From Streptomyces sp. AC558_RSS880 (GTDB lineage: Bacteria; Actinomycetota; Actinomycetes; Streptomycetales; Streptomycetaceae): a DNA stretch of 64,000 nt. Under the pieces are notes generated by a model. The model ran no database searches. It had not been told where the DNA came from and was given only the letters and a program-made list of their open reading frames with translations. The position numbers and the translations under genes were made by a program. Location of the stretch: NCBI RefSeq assembly GCF_019049255.1, contig NZ_JAGMUJ010000004.1:1-64000 (forward strand), in the 5' to 3' direction. Shown here in pieces: positions 36,367-46,168 of this stretch. How positions within the stretch are numbered: position 1 is the stretch's first letter; every line of letters starts with the position of its first letter.

Positions 36367-36382
36367 GCATACTGAAGTATGC
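36367..36382. promoter_or_regulatory. Perfect 16-bp palindrome before the toxin-antitoxin operon
   Basis: GCATACT-GA-AGTATGC is a perfect inverted repeat placed 9-24 bp upstream of the antitoxin start. It is AT-rich relative to its surroundings and overlaps the likely -10 region. Ribbon-helix-helix antitoxins autoregulate through such sites. Confidence 0.7.
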
Positions 36383-36390
36383 GCGGTCCG

Positions 36391-37095
36391 TCAGTCCGGC
36401 GTCCCCGGACCGTGCACGTCGGCCAGCGCCCGCTCCACCCCCGGCTCCTCCGGCCCGAGGAAGCGCGGGTCCGGGCGGAAGGCGGCGTCCAGCGCCGCCT
36501 TCCCCGCCGCGAAGATCTCCCGGACGCCCCCGTAGTACCAGGTGACGTCGTGACGGTCGTCCACGCCGACGCCGTACGAGGTGACGCCGGCCGTCCGGCA
36601 CAGGGCCACCGCGCGGCGGATGTGGAAGCCCTGGCTGATCAGCACCGCGCGGTCCACACCGAAGATCTTCTTCGCGCGGACGCAGGAGTCCCAGGTGTCG
36701 AAGCCCGCGTAGTCGCTGACGATCCGTGCGTCGGGGACGCCGTGCCGGGTGAGGTAGGCGCGCATCGCGTCCGGCTCGTCGTACTCCTCGCGGCTGTTGT
36801 CGCCGGTGACCAGCACCACCTCGATCCGCCCCGCGCGGTACAGCTCCGCCGCCGCGTCCAGCCGGTGCGCGAGGTACGGCGACGGCTCCCCGTCCCACAG
36901 GCCCGCGCCGAAGACCACGGCGACGTCGGTGCGCGGCACGTCGGCGGTGGTGCGCAGCCGGTCGTCCGTCGTCACGCGCAGCCAGGTCGCCGGCAGCAGC
37001 GCCAGCACGCACACCGCCGCCACCGCCTGCACCAGCCGCCGCCACCCCGTACGGGTGCGCGGCAGACGCGGACGGCGGACTGTGAAACGGCGCAT
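36391..37095 (-). CDS. SanA/YdcF-family (DUF218) membrane protein
   Basis: 234 residues. An N-terminal basic stretch and one membrane helix (residues 21-38) precede the DUF218 domain: DVAVVFGAGLWDGEPSPYLAHRLDAA, VLVTGDNSREEYDEPDAM, and VLISQGFHIRRAVALCR. SanA-type proteins affect envelope permeability and vancomycin tolerance in E. coli; the biochemical activity is unclear. The gene ends eight bases from the toxin-antitoxin operator. Confidence 0.85.
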   Translation of the reverse strand: MRRFTVRRPRLPRTRTGWRRLVQAVAAVCVLALLPATWLRVTTDDRLRTTADVPRTDVAVVFGAGLWDGEPSPYLAHRLDAAAELYRAGRIEVVLVTGDNSREEYDEPDAMRAYLTRHGVPDARIVSDYAGFDTWDSCVRAKKIFGVDRAVLISQGFHIRRAVALCRTAGVTSYGVGVDDRHDVTWYYGGVREIFAAGKAALDAAFRPDPRFLGPEEPGVERALADVHGPGTPD

Positions 37096-37307
37096 CGGAC
37101 GGGCCCTCCCCGGTCGGTCCTCGACGGTGAGAGACGCCCCGCCGAGCCTTCCGGTTCACGTCACGCACTGTGACCAGCTTCACGGGCCGGGGTGGAACGG
37201 CCGGCGGAACCGGCTCACACCCGCCGCCGTCCACATCGTGAACCGCCGGAAAACACCCGTCACGTCCACGCAACGGGAAGGCAACGTGCCGCCGCCACGA
37301 TCAGTGC

Positions 37308-38075
37308 ATGACGGCGCACACCACGAACCTCCCCTCCCTCGTCGTCGTGGCCCACGGCAGCCGCGACCCGCGCGCGCTGGGCACCGTACGGCAGCTCCTG
37401 GACCGCGTCCGCGCGCTGCGGCCGGGCCTGCCCGTGCACCTGGGCCACATCGAGCTGAACGCGCCCCTGCTCCCCGACACCCTCGCCGAGCTGGACGCGC
37501 ACGGCACCGGGGCCGCCGTCCTCGTACCGCTGCTGCTCAGCCGGGGCTACCACGTCAAGCGGGACATCCCCGAGATGGCCGCCGGGGCACGGCCGCACAC
37601 GCGCGTGGCCGCGCCGCTCGGCCCGCACCCCCTGCTCGTGGACGCCCTGCACGCCCGCCTCACCGAGGCCGGCTGGCGCACCCCGGCGGACACGGCGACC
37701 CGCCGCGCGAGCGGGGTCGTGCTCGCCGCCGCAGGGTCCCGCGATCCCGAGTCGAGGGTCGACACCGGCCGCACCGCGCGCCTGCTCGCCGACCGTCTCG
37801 GCGTCCCCGTGATCCCCGCCTACGCCTCCGCCGCCGCGCCCACCGTCCCCGACGCCGTCCGCGCCCTGGCCGCCCGGGGCCGCCACCGCGTGGCCGTCGC
37901 CTCCTACTTCACCGCCCCCGGACGCTTCGCCACGGAGTGCGCGGCAGCGGCCCCGGGGATCGCGTCCGCCCCCCTGGGCACCCACCCGGCCATGGCCCAC
38001 CTCCTCCTCCACCGCTACGACCAGGCGCTGCGCACTCCGTCCACCACACCCTTGGAACTGGCGTCGGCTTCCTGA
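37308..38075 (+). CDS. Sirohydrochlorin chelatase (CbiX-like)
   Basis: A 255-residue, two-repeat class II chelatase of the CbiX/SirB type that inserts iron (siroheme) or cobalt into sirohydrochlorin. The first half opens SLVVVAHGSRDPRALGTV with the metal-binding His and continues VLVPLLLSRGYHVKRDIPEM with a second His; the second half repeats VVLAAAGSRDPESRVDT and VAVASYFTAPGRFATE without the histidines, which is normal. It lies near nasA and nirB, whose siroheme it would supply, so ferrochelation is favoured. It is followed by a strong hairpin. Confidence 0.9.
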   Translation: MTAHTTNLPSLVVVAHGSRDPRALGTVRQLLDRVRALRPGLPVHLGHIELNAPLLPDTLAELDAHGTGAAVLVPLLLSRGYHVKRDIPEMAAGARPHTRVAAPLGPHPLLVDALHARLTEAGWRTPADTATRRASGVVLAAAGSRDPESRVDTGRTARLLADRLGVPVIPAYASAAAPTVPDAVRALAARGRHRVAVASYFTAPGRFATECAAAAPGIASAPLGTHPAMAHLLLHRYDQALRTPSTTPLELASAS

Positions 38076-38090
38076 GGAGGCTCGGCACCG

Positions 38091-38166
38091 AAGGGGCGCG
38101 GGGCCGTGCCGACATGCGGCTCCGCCGCGTGGGCGCAAAGGGGGGCCTGGGGGCGCGGCCCCCAGG
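38091..38166 (+). repeat. Dispersed Streptomyces intergenic element plus hairpin
   Basis: The sequence aaggggcgcggggccgtgcc gacatgcggctccgccgcg tgggcgc (38091-38136) closely resembles an intergenic repeat that I have repeatedly seen between Streptomyces genes. It is followed by a perfect 9-bp hairpin, CCTGGGGGC (38146-38154) with GCCCCCAGG (38158-38166), that probably terminates the chelatase transcript. Confidence 0.55.
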
Positions 38167-38264
38167 GACGGGAAGGGAAGGGGCGTCGGGGGCGAAAAAC
38201 CCACCGCACGCGAACCACTCGACCACGCCCCCCGACTGTCACACCTTCCCCGTACTGTCATGCC

Positions 38265-39539
38265 ATGGAAGGCACCGCACCCCCCGCCGCGTACGACCCG
38301 ACGTCCGTCGCCCGCTGGGCCCCCGAACCCGACAAACGCCCCGGCCGCACCGCCTTCCAACGCGACCGCGCCCGCGTCCTGCACTCCGCGGCCCTCCGCC
38401 GCCTCGCCGGAAAGACGCAGGTCGTCACCCCGGGAGAGCGGAGCCAGGTCTGGGACGCCAGCCCCCGCACCCGCCTCACCCACTCCCTCGAATGCGCCCA
38501 GGTCGGCCGCGAGCTCGGCGCCGCCCTCGGCTGCGACCCCGACCTCGTCGAGGCCGCCTGCCTCTCCCACGACCTCGGCCACCCGCCCTTCGGCCACAAC
38601 GGCGAACAGGCGCTGAACGAGTTCGCCGAGGACTGCGGCGGCTTCGAGGGCAACGCCCAGTCGCTCCGCCTCCTCACCCGCATCGAACCCAAACGGTTCA
38701 CCCCCGAAGGCTCCGTCGGCCTCAACCTCACCCGCGCCGCCCTCGACGCCGCCACCAAGTACCCCTGGCCCCGCGGCGCCCACCCCACCGACCCGGCCTC
38801 CCCGAAGTTCGGGGTCTACGAGGACGACCGCCCCGTCTTCGACTGGGTCCGCGAGGGCGCCCCCGGTACCCGCGTCTGCTTCGAGGCCCAGGTCATGGAC
38901 TGGTCCGACGACGTCGCCTACTCGGTGCACGACGTGGAGGACGGTCTGCACGCCGGCCACATCGACCCGAACTGCCTGCACGCCGCCCCGGAGCGGGAAG
39001 CCGTCTTCGCCGTCGCCGTCGGCCGGTACGTCCCCGCCGGCACCGACCCGGAAGAACTCGCGGAGGCCCTCGACCGCCTCCTCGACCAGGAGTGGTGGCC
39101 GCACGGCTACGACGGCACCGCGGTCGCCCAGGCCCGCCTCAAGGACGCCACCAGCCAGCTCATCGGCCGCTTCTGCCTCGCGGCCGAGGGCGCCACCCGC
39201 CAGGCGTACGGGGCTGGGCGCCTCACCCGGTACGGTGCCGAGCTGGTCGTACCGCGCAGCACCCGCATGGAGTGCGCGGTCCTCAAGGCGGTCGCCGACC
39301 GGTACGTCATGCAGCGCGCCGAACAGGAGCTGCTCCGCGCCGACCAGCGGATCGTCGTCCTCGAACTGGCCGAGGCGCTCACCGCCCGCGCCCCCGACGG
39401 CCTGGACCCCCAGTTCCGCACCCTGTTCGACCGGGCTCCGGACGACCGCGCCCGCAAGCGGGTGATCGTCGACCAGATCGCGTCGCTCACCGACGCCTCG
39501 GCCCGCTCGCTTCACGCCCGTCTCACGGGGCAGGCATGA
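38265..39539 (+). CDS. dgt: Deoxyguanosinetriphosphate triphosphohydrolase (dGTPase)
   Basis: An HD-domain enzyme that hydrolyses dGTP (and often other dNTPs) to the nucleoside and triphosphate; 424 residues. The metal site is visible as [11 protein letters not shown] and [16 protein letters not shown] in the first 130 residues, followed by the family segment [16 protein letters not shown] and [18 protein letters not shown], which supplies the last Asp. The ATG 38265 start is supported by family alignment from memory. In S. coelicolor the homologue also sits upstream of dnaG. Confidence 0.93.
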   Translation: MEGTAPPAAYDPTSVARWAPEPDKRPGRTAFQRDRARVLHSAALRRLAGKTQVVTPGERSQVWDASPRTRLTHSLECAQVGRELGAALGCDPDLVEAACLSHDLGHPPFGHNGEQALNEFAEDCGGFEGNAQSLRLLTRIEPKRFTPEGSVGLNLTRAALDAATKYPWPRGAHPTDPASPKFGVYEDDRPVFDWVREGAPGTRVCFEAQVMDWSDDVAYSVHDVEDGLHAGHIDPNCLHAAPEREAVFAVAVGRYVPAGTDPEELAEALDRLLDQEWWPHGYDGTAVAQARLKDATSQLIGRFCLAAEGATRQAYGAGRLTRYGAELVVPRSTRMECAVLKAVADRYVMQRAEQELLRADQRIVVLELAEALTARAPDGLDPQFRTLFDRAPDDRARKRVIVDQIASLTDASARSLHARLTGQA

Positions 39540-39632
39540 GCTGTATGGCCTGATCGGGGCACTCCCCCTTCCGGCAACACCCCGAGTGCGGGACGCTCGC
39601 AGGTGGCGACACCCTTACGAGGAGGCAACGAC

Positions 39633-40898
39633 GTGGTCGACGCGGATCAGACATTCGTCATCGTCGGAGGCGGCCTGGCCGGCGCGAAGGCGGCCGAGAC
39701 GCTGAGAGCGGAGGGCTTCACCGGCCGGGTGATACTGATCTGCGACGAACGCGACCACCCCTACGAGCGTCCGCCCCTCTCCAAGGGCTACCTCCTCGGC
39801 AAGGACGAACGCGACAGCGTCTTCGTCCACGAGCCCGCCTGGTACGCGCGCCACGACATCGAACTGCACCTCGGCCAGACCGTCGACGCCGTCGACCGCA
39901 CCGCGAAGACCGTCCGCTTCGGCGAGGACGGCACCGTCGTCCGCTACGACAAACTGCTGCTCGCCACCGGCGCAGAGCCCCGCCGCCTGGACATCCCGGG
40001 CACGGACCTCGCGGGCGTCCACCATCTGCGCCGCCTCGCCCACGCCGAACGCCTCAGGGGCGTCCTGACCTCCCTCGGCCGCGACAACGGCCACCTGGTG
40101 ATCGCCGGCGCCGGCTGGATCGGCCTGGAGATCGCGGCGGCGGCCCGCCAGTACGGTGCGGAGGTCACCGTCGTCCACCGCGGCGAGACCCCGCTGCACT
40201 CGGTCCTCGGCCCCGAGCTCGGCCAGCTCTTCGCCGAGCTGCACCGCGAGCACGGCGTCCGCTTCCACTTCGGTGCCACGCTCACCGAGATCACCGGTCA
40301 GGACGGCATGGTTTTCGCCGCCCGCACCGACGACGGCGAGGAGCACCCCGCGCACGCCGTCCTCGCGGCGATCGGCGCGGCCCCGCGGGTCTCCCTCGCG
40401 CAGGCGGCGGGACTGGAGCTCGCCGACCGCGCGGCCGGCGGGGGCGTCCTCGTCGACGAGCGGTTGCGGACGTCGGACCCCGACATCTACGCGGCCGGCG
40501 ACGTCGCGTCCTTCCCGCACGGCCTCTTCGACACGCGGCTGCGGGTGGAGCACTGGGCCAACGCGCTGAACGGCGGACCGGCCGCCGCCCGCTCGATGCT
40601 CGGGCGGGACGAGACCTACGATCGCGTCCCGTACTTCTTCACCGACCAGTACGACCTGGGGATGGAGTACTCGGGATGGGCGCCGCCCGGCTCGTACGAC
40701 CAGGTGGTCATCCGGGGCGATGCGGGCAAGCGCGAGTTCATCGCGTTCTGGGTGAAGGAGGGGCGCGTGCTCGCGGGGATGAACGTGAACGTGTGGGATG
40801 TCACGGATCCGATCCAGAGGCTGATCCGCTCCGGCGCGCGGGTGGACACGGAGGCGCTGGCGGATCCGCACATGCCGTTGGAGAACGTCGGCGCCTAG
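39633..40898 (+). CDS. FAD-dependent ferredoxin/rubredoxin-type NAD(P)H reductase
   Basis: 421 residues from GTG 39633, eight bases after a GGAGG. Two Rossmann folds: FVIVGGGLAGAKAAETL (FAD) and LVIAGAGWIGLEIAAAARQYGA (NAD), with SDPDIYAAGDVASFPHG and the C-terminal reductase domain HWANALNGGPAAARSML plus YFFTDQYDLGMEYSG. This is the putidaredoxin/ferredoxin reductase family that transfers electrons from NAD(P)H to a small iron-sulfur protein, often for P450s. No ferredoxin or P450 is adjacent, so the partner is unknown. Confidence 0.9.
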   Translation: MVDADQTFVIVGGGLAGAKAAETLRAEGFTGRVILICDERDHPYERPPLSKGYLLGKDERDSVFVHEPAWYARHDIELHLGQTVDAVDRTAKTVRFGEDGTVVRYDKLLLATGAEPRRLDIPGTDLAGVHHLRRLAHAERLRGVLTSLGRDNGHLVIAGAGWIGLEIAAAARQYGAEVTVVHRGETPLHSVLGPELGQLFAELHREHGVRFHFGATLTEITGQDGMVFAARTDDGEEHPAHAVLAAIGAAPRVSLAQAAGLELADRAAGGGVLVDERLRTSDPDIYAAGDVASFPHGLFDTRLRVEHWANALNGGPAAARSMLGRDETYDRVPYFFTDQYDLGMEYSGWAPPGSYDQVVIRGDAGKREFIAFWVKEGRVLAGMNVNVWDVTDPIQRLIRSGARVDTEALADPHMPLENVGA

Positions 40899-41015
40899 TG
40901 TTCCCGTACGGTTCCCGAATCTTTCCGGCAGGTTCGCCGGCGGTCCGGGTGCGGCACAAGTCCCGCCGTGGGCAAGTGAATTCGGGAGCGTGAGGCCTGG
41001 AACCCCCGGGGTGGG

Positions 41016-43964
41016 ATGGCCGATGATCGGAGCATGCGTTCACGAGACCAGCAGGACACCGCCGCTCGTCCTGCCCGGACCGCGCCCGCTGCCGCACGCG
41101 CGGCCGACGCCGCCGGTCCGGCGGTGTCCTCCGGCCCGGCGGTGTCCTCCGGATCCGCAGGGCCGATCGGACTCACCGCACCGGTGGGTCCGGCCGGGTC
41201 CGGTGGCCCGGCGGTCACGGGGCAGCTGCTGGCGTTGCAGCGCGCGGCCGGCAACGCCGCCGTCGTCCAGGCGCTGGAGCGGCAGCGGCGGGTCGGGCGT
41301 CCCCCGCACGGCCCTTCCCGCGGCCACGACGACCCCGCTCCCGTGCAGCGCCACGCGCACGGGCCCTCCTGCGGTCACGACGAGTCCGCGCCGGTGCAGC
41401 GTTCGTCCGTGCCGGACGTGCTGCGCGCCGCCGGACGGCCGCTGGACGGGGCGGTCCGCACGGAGATGGAGGCGCGGATGGGCGCCGACTTCTCCGACGT
41501 GCGGCTGCACACCGGGGCGGCCGCCCAGCGCTCGGCGGCCGAGGTGGGGGCCCGCGCCTACACCTCCGGCAGCCATGTCGTCATCGGCGCCGGCGGTGCG
41601 GACCGGCACACCCTGGCCCATGAGCTGACGCACGTCATCCAGCAGCGTCAGGGGCCGGTCGCGGGCACCGACAACGGCTCGGGGCTCAGGGTCTCGGACC
41701 CCTCCGACCGCTTCGAACGCGCGGCGGAGGAGAACGCCCGCCGTGTCCTGGCCGGTCCCGCACCCACCGAGGCGGCGCCCGTGCAGCGGGCGGCGGCCGC
41801 TCCCGCCCACTCCGACGGGGAGATCGCCGTACAGCGCGCCGGCGGCGAGGCGCCCTTCGACCACGCCCAGTACTACGCGAAGACGGACTGGCAGGCGTCG
41901 GCCGAGGAGTTCGAGAAGCGGCTGGGCGCCTACTCCTTCAGGCATCCGAGGGCGCTCGACGCGGCACGCAAGACCGTGAACCGGCTCAAGCAGCTGCTCA
42001 TCGCCTACGCCCACGCGGAGCACAAGGACCCGGCACTCGCCAACAAGGCGTTCTTCAAGAACGACAGGACGAGCGCCGGGCAGGTGGGCGAGGGGATGAC
42101 CACCGACCAGATCAAGGACTTCTTCTCCCGGGACGGCAACCTCCGTGAGCTGATGACGGCCGTCTACAACGCCGCCTACTACAACCAGGGAGCGGAACTC
42201 TCGCTCAAGAAGATCCTCAACGGCATCATCGGACCCAAGCCGCAGCTCGCGTCGACCCTCGGCATGAACGAGGAGGAACTGAAGAAGCACTCCGCGTTCC
42301 TCAACGGCTGGTCCCGGCTGCCCATGTGGGCCGCGGCGAACCTCGTGGGCAAGGGCTACAACTACGAGAAGGACCCGTACGCGCTGGGCAACCTGCTGTG
42401 GCAGTCGGCCCCGGAGACCTTCGTCGGCGACACCCGCGAAATGATCAGCAGCCAGAGCCCGCGCAAGAAGCGAAGCGACGCCGACAAGGAGGCCAACCGC
42501 AAGACCCCCCGCGACTACGCGGACCGCGGCGCCCCGCTCAGCGCGCGCGAGCTGGCGTTCGCCGGCAAGCCCGGTATGGACGACAAGCTGCCCTGGGACG
42601 AGGGCACCGCCTACTGGGAGATCCAGCAGAACGAGTCCTGGCCGAAGGAGAACGCCGCGCGCGGCATCCCGACCGTCGCCGGCATGTCCGGGACCACGAC
42701 CCGGATGCTCAAGACCTTCCAGTGGATCAACGTGCCCGGGGTGGACGTCTTCGACTACCGGATGGCCGTGATGGGCTGGATGCTGCCGTCCTGGGACCAC
42801 TCGCTCTACGAGATCCTGCGCGGTTCCTGGGCGGCCGGGGTCAAGGGGCCGGGCGAGTCCGCGGCCCGGGCGGGCAGGGGCGCGGCGCTGATGTACCAGA
42901 ACATCGCGCCCTTCACGGAGGAGGAGCTGCGGCGGAACGTCTGCGTCGACGGACAGTTCCCGCACGAGCTGATGTACCTCGCCGAGGCCAACAAGCCGCG
43001 TGCGACCGACCCCGCGGCGAGCGGCTTCATGGAACCCGGCGAGCTCGCGGCCGGCGAGGCGCTGGGGAAGTACAACGCCTTCGTGGCGGGCGACACCGTG
43101 CCCACGCCGAGCATCGCCCAGTGGAAGGCGGACAACAACGGCGCCTCCACCGAGGCCGTCGCGGAGAAGTTCAAGCCCGCCCACGCGACCGCGCTGAAGG
43201 CGTACACCGGCGGTGCCCACCAGATGATCAACGCGGTGGTGCGCAGCCGGCTGCTGCCCGAGGGGTACGCGCCGTACGGCACCGTCGGCATGGCCACCGC
43301 CGGCGCCGAGGCCGTCTCACTGCGGCAGATCAAGAGCCAGCTCAGCTGGGCCGCCCAGGACAGCGCCCATGAGTCGGTGGCCACCCTCGAGGAGGATCTG
43401 GTGATCGGGCCGCAGCTCGCGGCCGCCTGGGGCACGGACCCGGTGGCCAAGAAGGCGGCGATGGCTGTCATCGACGCGCGCATCGAGGTCATCGCCCCCG
43501 TGCTCTTCGAGGAGCTCAAGATGCACGCCGACATGACGGTGGAGGCGCTGAACCGGCTGCCTCCCGTCAGGGGCACCGTCTTCCGCGGCGACTGGAACCT
43601 CGGCGGGGACGAGTCGGTCTACCGGCTCGGCAAGCAGGCCGCGCTGAACTACCGGCCGGGCTCCGTCTTCACGAGCTCCTTCGACAGCACCAGCAGGAGG
43701 GAGGACGTGGCGCTGGGCTTCATGCGCGGCCAGCGGGTCTCCGGCACGAAGACGCACCGGATCCTCCTGGAGCTGACGCTCACCGGGAAGTACGGCCGTG
43801 ACGTCGAACCCTTCCACCACTACCAGGGCGACGAGTCGGAGGTCCTGCTCATGCCGGGCGCGAGCTTCAGGGTGGACAGGAGCGAGTGGAGGCACGACCC
43901 GGGTCACAATCCGGCGAACGGCGGCAGCGACTGGTACGAGCACGTCTACGCGACGGAGGTGTGA
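41016..43964 (+). CDS. eCIS-core (DUF4157) protein with C-terminal ADP-ribosyltransferase-like domain
   Basis: A 982-residue protein (ATG 41034 is an equally possible start). Residues 1-120 are low-complexity with an LLALQRAAGNAAVVQAL helix and several xVQR sites (PVQRHAH, PVQRSSV). Residues 130-240 are the DUF4157/eCIS-core domain, including FSDVRLHTGAAAQRSA and HELTH (H202, E203, H206). Residues 270-800 are an unassigned helical region. The C-terminal 150 residues fit the exoenzyme ADP-ribosyltransferase pattern: R858-region TVFRGD, SSFDSTS (891-893), and QGDESEVLLMPG with E940-x-E942. The likely role is a toxin delivered by an extracellular contractile injection system. No tube, sheath or baseplate gene is in the window, so it is an orphan effector. 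GC-rich codon use is like the host. Confidence 0.8.
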   Translation: MADDRSMRSRDQQDTAARPARTAPAAARAADAAGPAVSSGPAVSSGSAGPIGLTAPVGPAGSGGPAVTGQLLALQRAAGNAAVVQALERQRRVGRPPHGPSRGHDDPAPVQRHAHGPSCGHDESAPVQRSSVPDVLRAAGRPLDGAVRTEMEARMGADFSDVRLHTGAAAQRSAAEVGARAYTSGSHVVIGAGGADRHTLAHELTHVIQQRQGPVAGTDNGSGLRVSDPSDRFERAAEENARRVLAGPAPTEAAPVQRAAAAPAHSDGEIAVQRAGGEAPFDHAQYYAKTDWQASAEEFEKRLGAYSFRHPRALDAARKTVNRLKQLLIAYAHAEHKDPALANKAFFKNDRTSAGQVGEGMTTDQIKDFFSRDGNLRELMTAVYNAAYYNQGAELSLKKILNGIIGPKPQLASTLGMNEEELKKHSAFLNGWSRLPMWAAANLVGKGYNYEKDPYALGNLLWQSAPETFVGDTREMISSQSPRKKRSDADKEANRKTPRDYADRGAPLSARELAFAGKPGMDDKLPWDEGTAYWEIQQNESWPKENAARGIPTVAGMSGTTTRMLKTFQWINVPGVDVFDYRMAVMGWMLPSWDHSLYEILRGSWAAGVKGPGESAARAGRGAALMYQNIAPFTEEELRRNVCVDGQFPHELMYLAEANKPRATDPAASGFMEPGELAAGEALGKYNAFVAGDTVPTPSIAQWKADNNGASTEAVAEKFKPAHATALKAYTGGAHQMINAVVRSRLLPEGYAPYGTVGMATAGAEAVSLRQIKSQLSWAAQDSAHESVATLEEDLVIGPQLAAAWGTDPVAKKAAMAVIDARIEVIAPVLFEELKMHADMTVEALNRLPPVRGTVFRGDWNLGGDESVYRLGKQAALNYRPGSVFTSSFDSTSRREDVALGFMRGQRVSGTKTHRILLELTLTGKYGRDVEPFHHYQGDESEVLLMPGASFRVDRSEWRHDPGHNPANGGSDWYEHVYATEV

Positions 43965-44157
43965 GGGCGCGCCGGACCGGTCCGAAGACCGCGTACGACA
44001 CCGGGGACCTCCTCGGAGATCCCTCCGTCCGTCGCGGCCGCGGCGCCGTCGTGGCCGGTCGCGCCCACGTGGCGGAGCCGCCCATGTCACAGCTCCGCGT
44101 CCCTTCCGGGGCGCTCCACGCCCCGGAGACGTCCTGGCGCACCCGTAGAATCTACGC

Positions 44158-46086
44158 GTGGCTGGACGGATCAATGACGAGGACGTGAAGGCGGTTCGGG
44201 ACGCGGTCCCGATCGACGCCGTCGTCTCCGAGTACCTCCAGCTGCGCAACGCGGGCGGCGGGAACCTCAAGGGACTCTGCCCCTTCCACGACGAGAAGTC
44301 GCCGTCCTTCCAGGTCAGCCCGAGCAAGGGACTCTTCCACTGCTTCGGCTGCCAGGAGGGCGGCGACACCATCACGTTCGTGATGAAGATCGACCACCTC
44401 TCCTTCTCGGAGGCGGTCGAGCGCCTCGCCGGACAGGCCGGCATCACCCTGCGCTACGAGGAGGGCGGGTACAACCCCACCCACCAGCGCGGCGAGCGCA
44501 TCCGCCTGGTCGAGGCCCACAAGATCGCCGCCGAGTGGTACGCGGAACAGCTCGCGACCTCCCCCGAGGCGGACACCGGCCGGATCTTCCTCGCCGACCG
44601 CGGCTTCGACCAGGCCGCCGCCGTCCACTTCGGCGTCGGCTACAGCCCGCAGGGCTGGGACCACCTCACCCGCTTCCTGCGCGGCAAGGGCTTCAGCGAC
44701 AAGGAGCTGATCCTCTCCGGCCTCTCCCAGGAGGGCCGCCGCGGCCCCATCGACCGCTTCCGCGGCCGGCTGATGTGGCCCATCCGCGACATCGGCGGGG
44801 ACGTCGTCGGCTTCGGCGCCCGCAAGCTCTACGAGGCGGACACCGGCCCCAAGTACCTCAACACCCCCGAGACGGCGATCTACAAGAAGTCCCAGGTCCT
44901 CTACGGCATCGACCTGGCGAAGAAGGACATCGCGAAGGCGTCCCGCGCGGTCGTCGTCGAGGGCTACACCGACGTCATGGCCTGCCACCTCGCGGGCGTC
45001 ACGACCGCCATCGCCACCTGCGGCACCGCCTTCGGCGGCGACCACATCAAGATCCTGCGCCGGCTGCTCATGGACAACGGCAGCGCGCGCGTGATCTTCA
45101 CCTTCGACGGCGACGCGGCCGGCCAGAAGGCGGCCCTGCGCGCCTTCGAGGACGACCAGAAGTTCGCCGCCGAGACCTACATCGCCATCGCCCCCGACGG
45201 CATGGACCCCTGCGACCTGCGCCTCGCCAAGGGCGACGAGGCCGTCGCCGACCTGGCCGAACCCCGCACCCCGCTCTTCGAGTTCGCCCTCCGCCAGATC
45301 GTCCGCCGCTACGACCTCGACACCCCGGCCGGCCGCGCCGCCGCCCTCGACGAGGCCGCCCCGATCGTCGCCCGCATCAAGAACAGCGGCGCCCAGCACG
45401 AGGTCGCCGTCCAGCTCGCCGGGATGCTCGGCATCCTCGACACCCAGTTCGTCGTCAAGCGGGTCGCCCAGCTCGCCCGCTGGGCCCGCGAACGCGGCGG
45501 CAAGGGCCCGGCGCCGGACCACCGGCAGCGCGGGGGCGGCGGCGGTCCCCAGCAGTACGCCACCGCCCAGGCCGCCCCGCGCGGCCCCGCCCTCAACCTC
45601 CGCAACCCGGTCTTCGCCACCGAACGCGAACTGCTCAAGCTCGCCCTCCAGCGCCCGGAGCTGGTCTCCCCGGCCTTCGACGCGTACGGCGTCGACGAGT
45701 TCACCGCCCCGCCCTACGCGGCCGTACGCCAGGCGATCCTGGACGCGGGCGGCGCGGAGTACGGCACCCAGGACCCGCAGGAGTACCTGATCCGGGTCCG
45801 CGAGGCGGCCCCCGACGACACCGTCCGCGCCATGGTCACCGAACTCGCCGTCGAGGCGATCATGCTGCACCGGGGCGTCAAGGAGGTCGACGAGACCTAC
45901 GCGGGCGCCCAGCTGGTCACCGTCCGGCGCCGTGCGGTCGAGCGCCGCATCAGTGATGTCGCCAGCCGCCTCACCCGGCTCAGCACCCACGGCGACCCGA
46001 GTGAACTGGCCGCCGTGCAGAACGAGTTGTGGGTCCTCCAGCAGTACGACCAGGCCCTGCGGGAGCACGGCGCGGCCGCGCTGTGA
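44158..46086 (+). CDS. dnaG: DNA primase
   Basis: Synthesises RNA primers for Okazaki fragments; 642 residues from GTG. The CHC2 zinc finger is complete (C41, H44, C62, C65: [11 protein letters not shown] ... FHCFGC). It is followed by the catalytic TOPRIM core ([13 protein letters not shown], then [14 protein letters not shown]) and, after a Gly/Gln-rich linker near residue 450, a C-terminal helicase-binding domain. The neighbour order dgt, dnaG, hrdA is typical of Streptomyces, apart from the inserted eCIS-core gene upstream. Confidence 0.96.
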   Translation: MAGRINDEDVKAVRDAVPIDAVVSEYLQLRNAGGGNLKGLCPFHDEKSPSFQVSPSKGLFHCFGCQEGGDTITFVMKIDHLSFSEAVERLAGQAGITLRYEEGGYNPTHQRGERIRLVEAHKIAAEWYAEQLATSPEADTGRIFLADRGFDQAAAVHFGVGYSPQGWDHLTRFLRGKGFSDKELILSGLSQEGRRGPIDRFRGRLMWPIRDIGGDVVGFGARKLYEADTGPKYLNTPETAIYKKSQVLYGIDLAKKDIAKASRAVVVEGYTDVMACHLAGVTTAIATCGTAFGGDHIKILRRLLMDNGSARVIFTFDGDAAGQKAALRAFEDDQKFAAETYIAIAPDGMDPCDLRLAKGDEAVADLAEPRTPLFEFALRQIVRRYDLDTPAGRAAALDEAAPIVARIKNSGAQHEVAVQLAGMLGILDTQFVVKRVAQLARWARERGGKGPAPDHRQRGGGGGPQQYATAQAAPRGPALNLRNPVFATERELLKLALQRPELVSPAFDAYGVDEFTAPPYAAVRQAILDAGGAEYGTQDPQEYLIRVREAAPDDTVRAMVTELAVEAIMLHRGVKEVDETYAGAQLVTVRRRAVERRISDVASRLTRLSTHGDPSELAAVQNELWVLQQYDQALREHGAAAL

Positions 46087-46168
46087 GGGCGGCCGGGGGC
46101 GGGCCCGGGTAATCGGCCGGTCACCGACCGGACGCAAAAAGTCATCGCACGCCCCTCGTGGGGACGAT

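Noticed and set aside
41619..41636. The HELTH motif in the DUF4157 domain as proof of protease activity
   Set aside because: The motif looks like a zinc-protease signature, but many eCIS-core proteins carry it and the downstream third ligand could not be identified; activity is not claimed.
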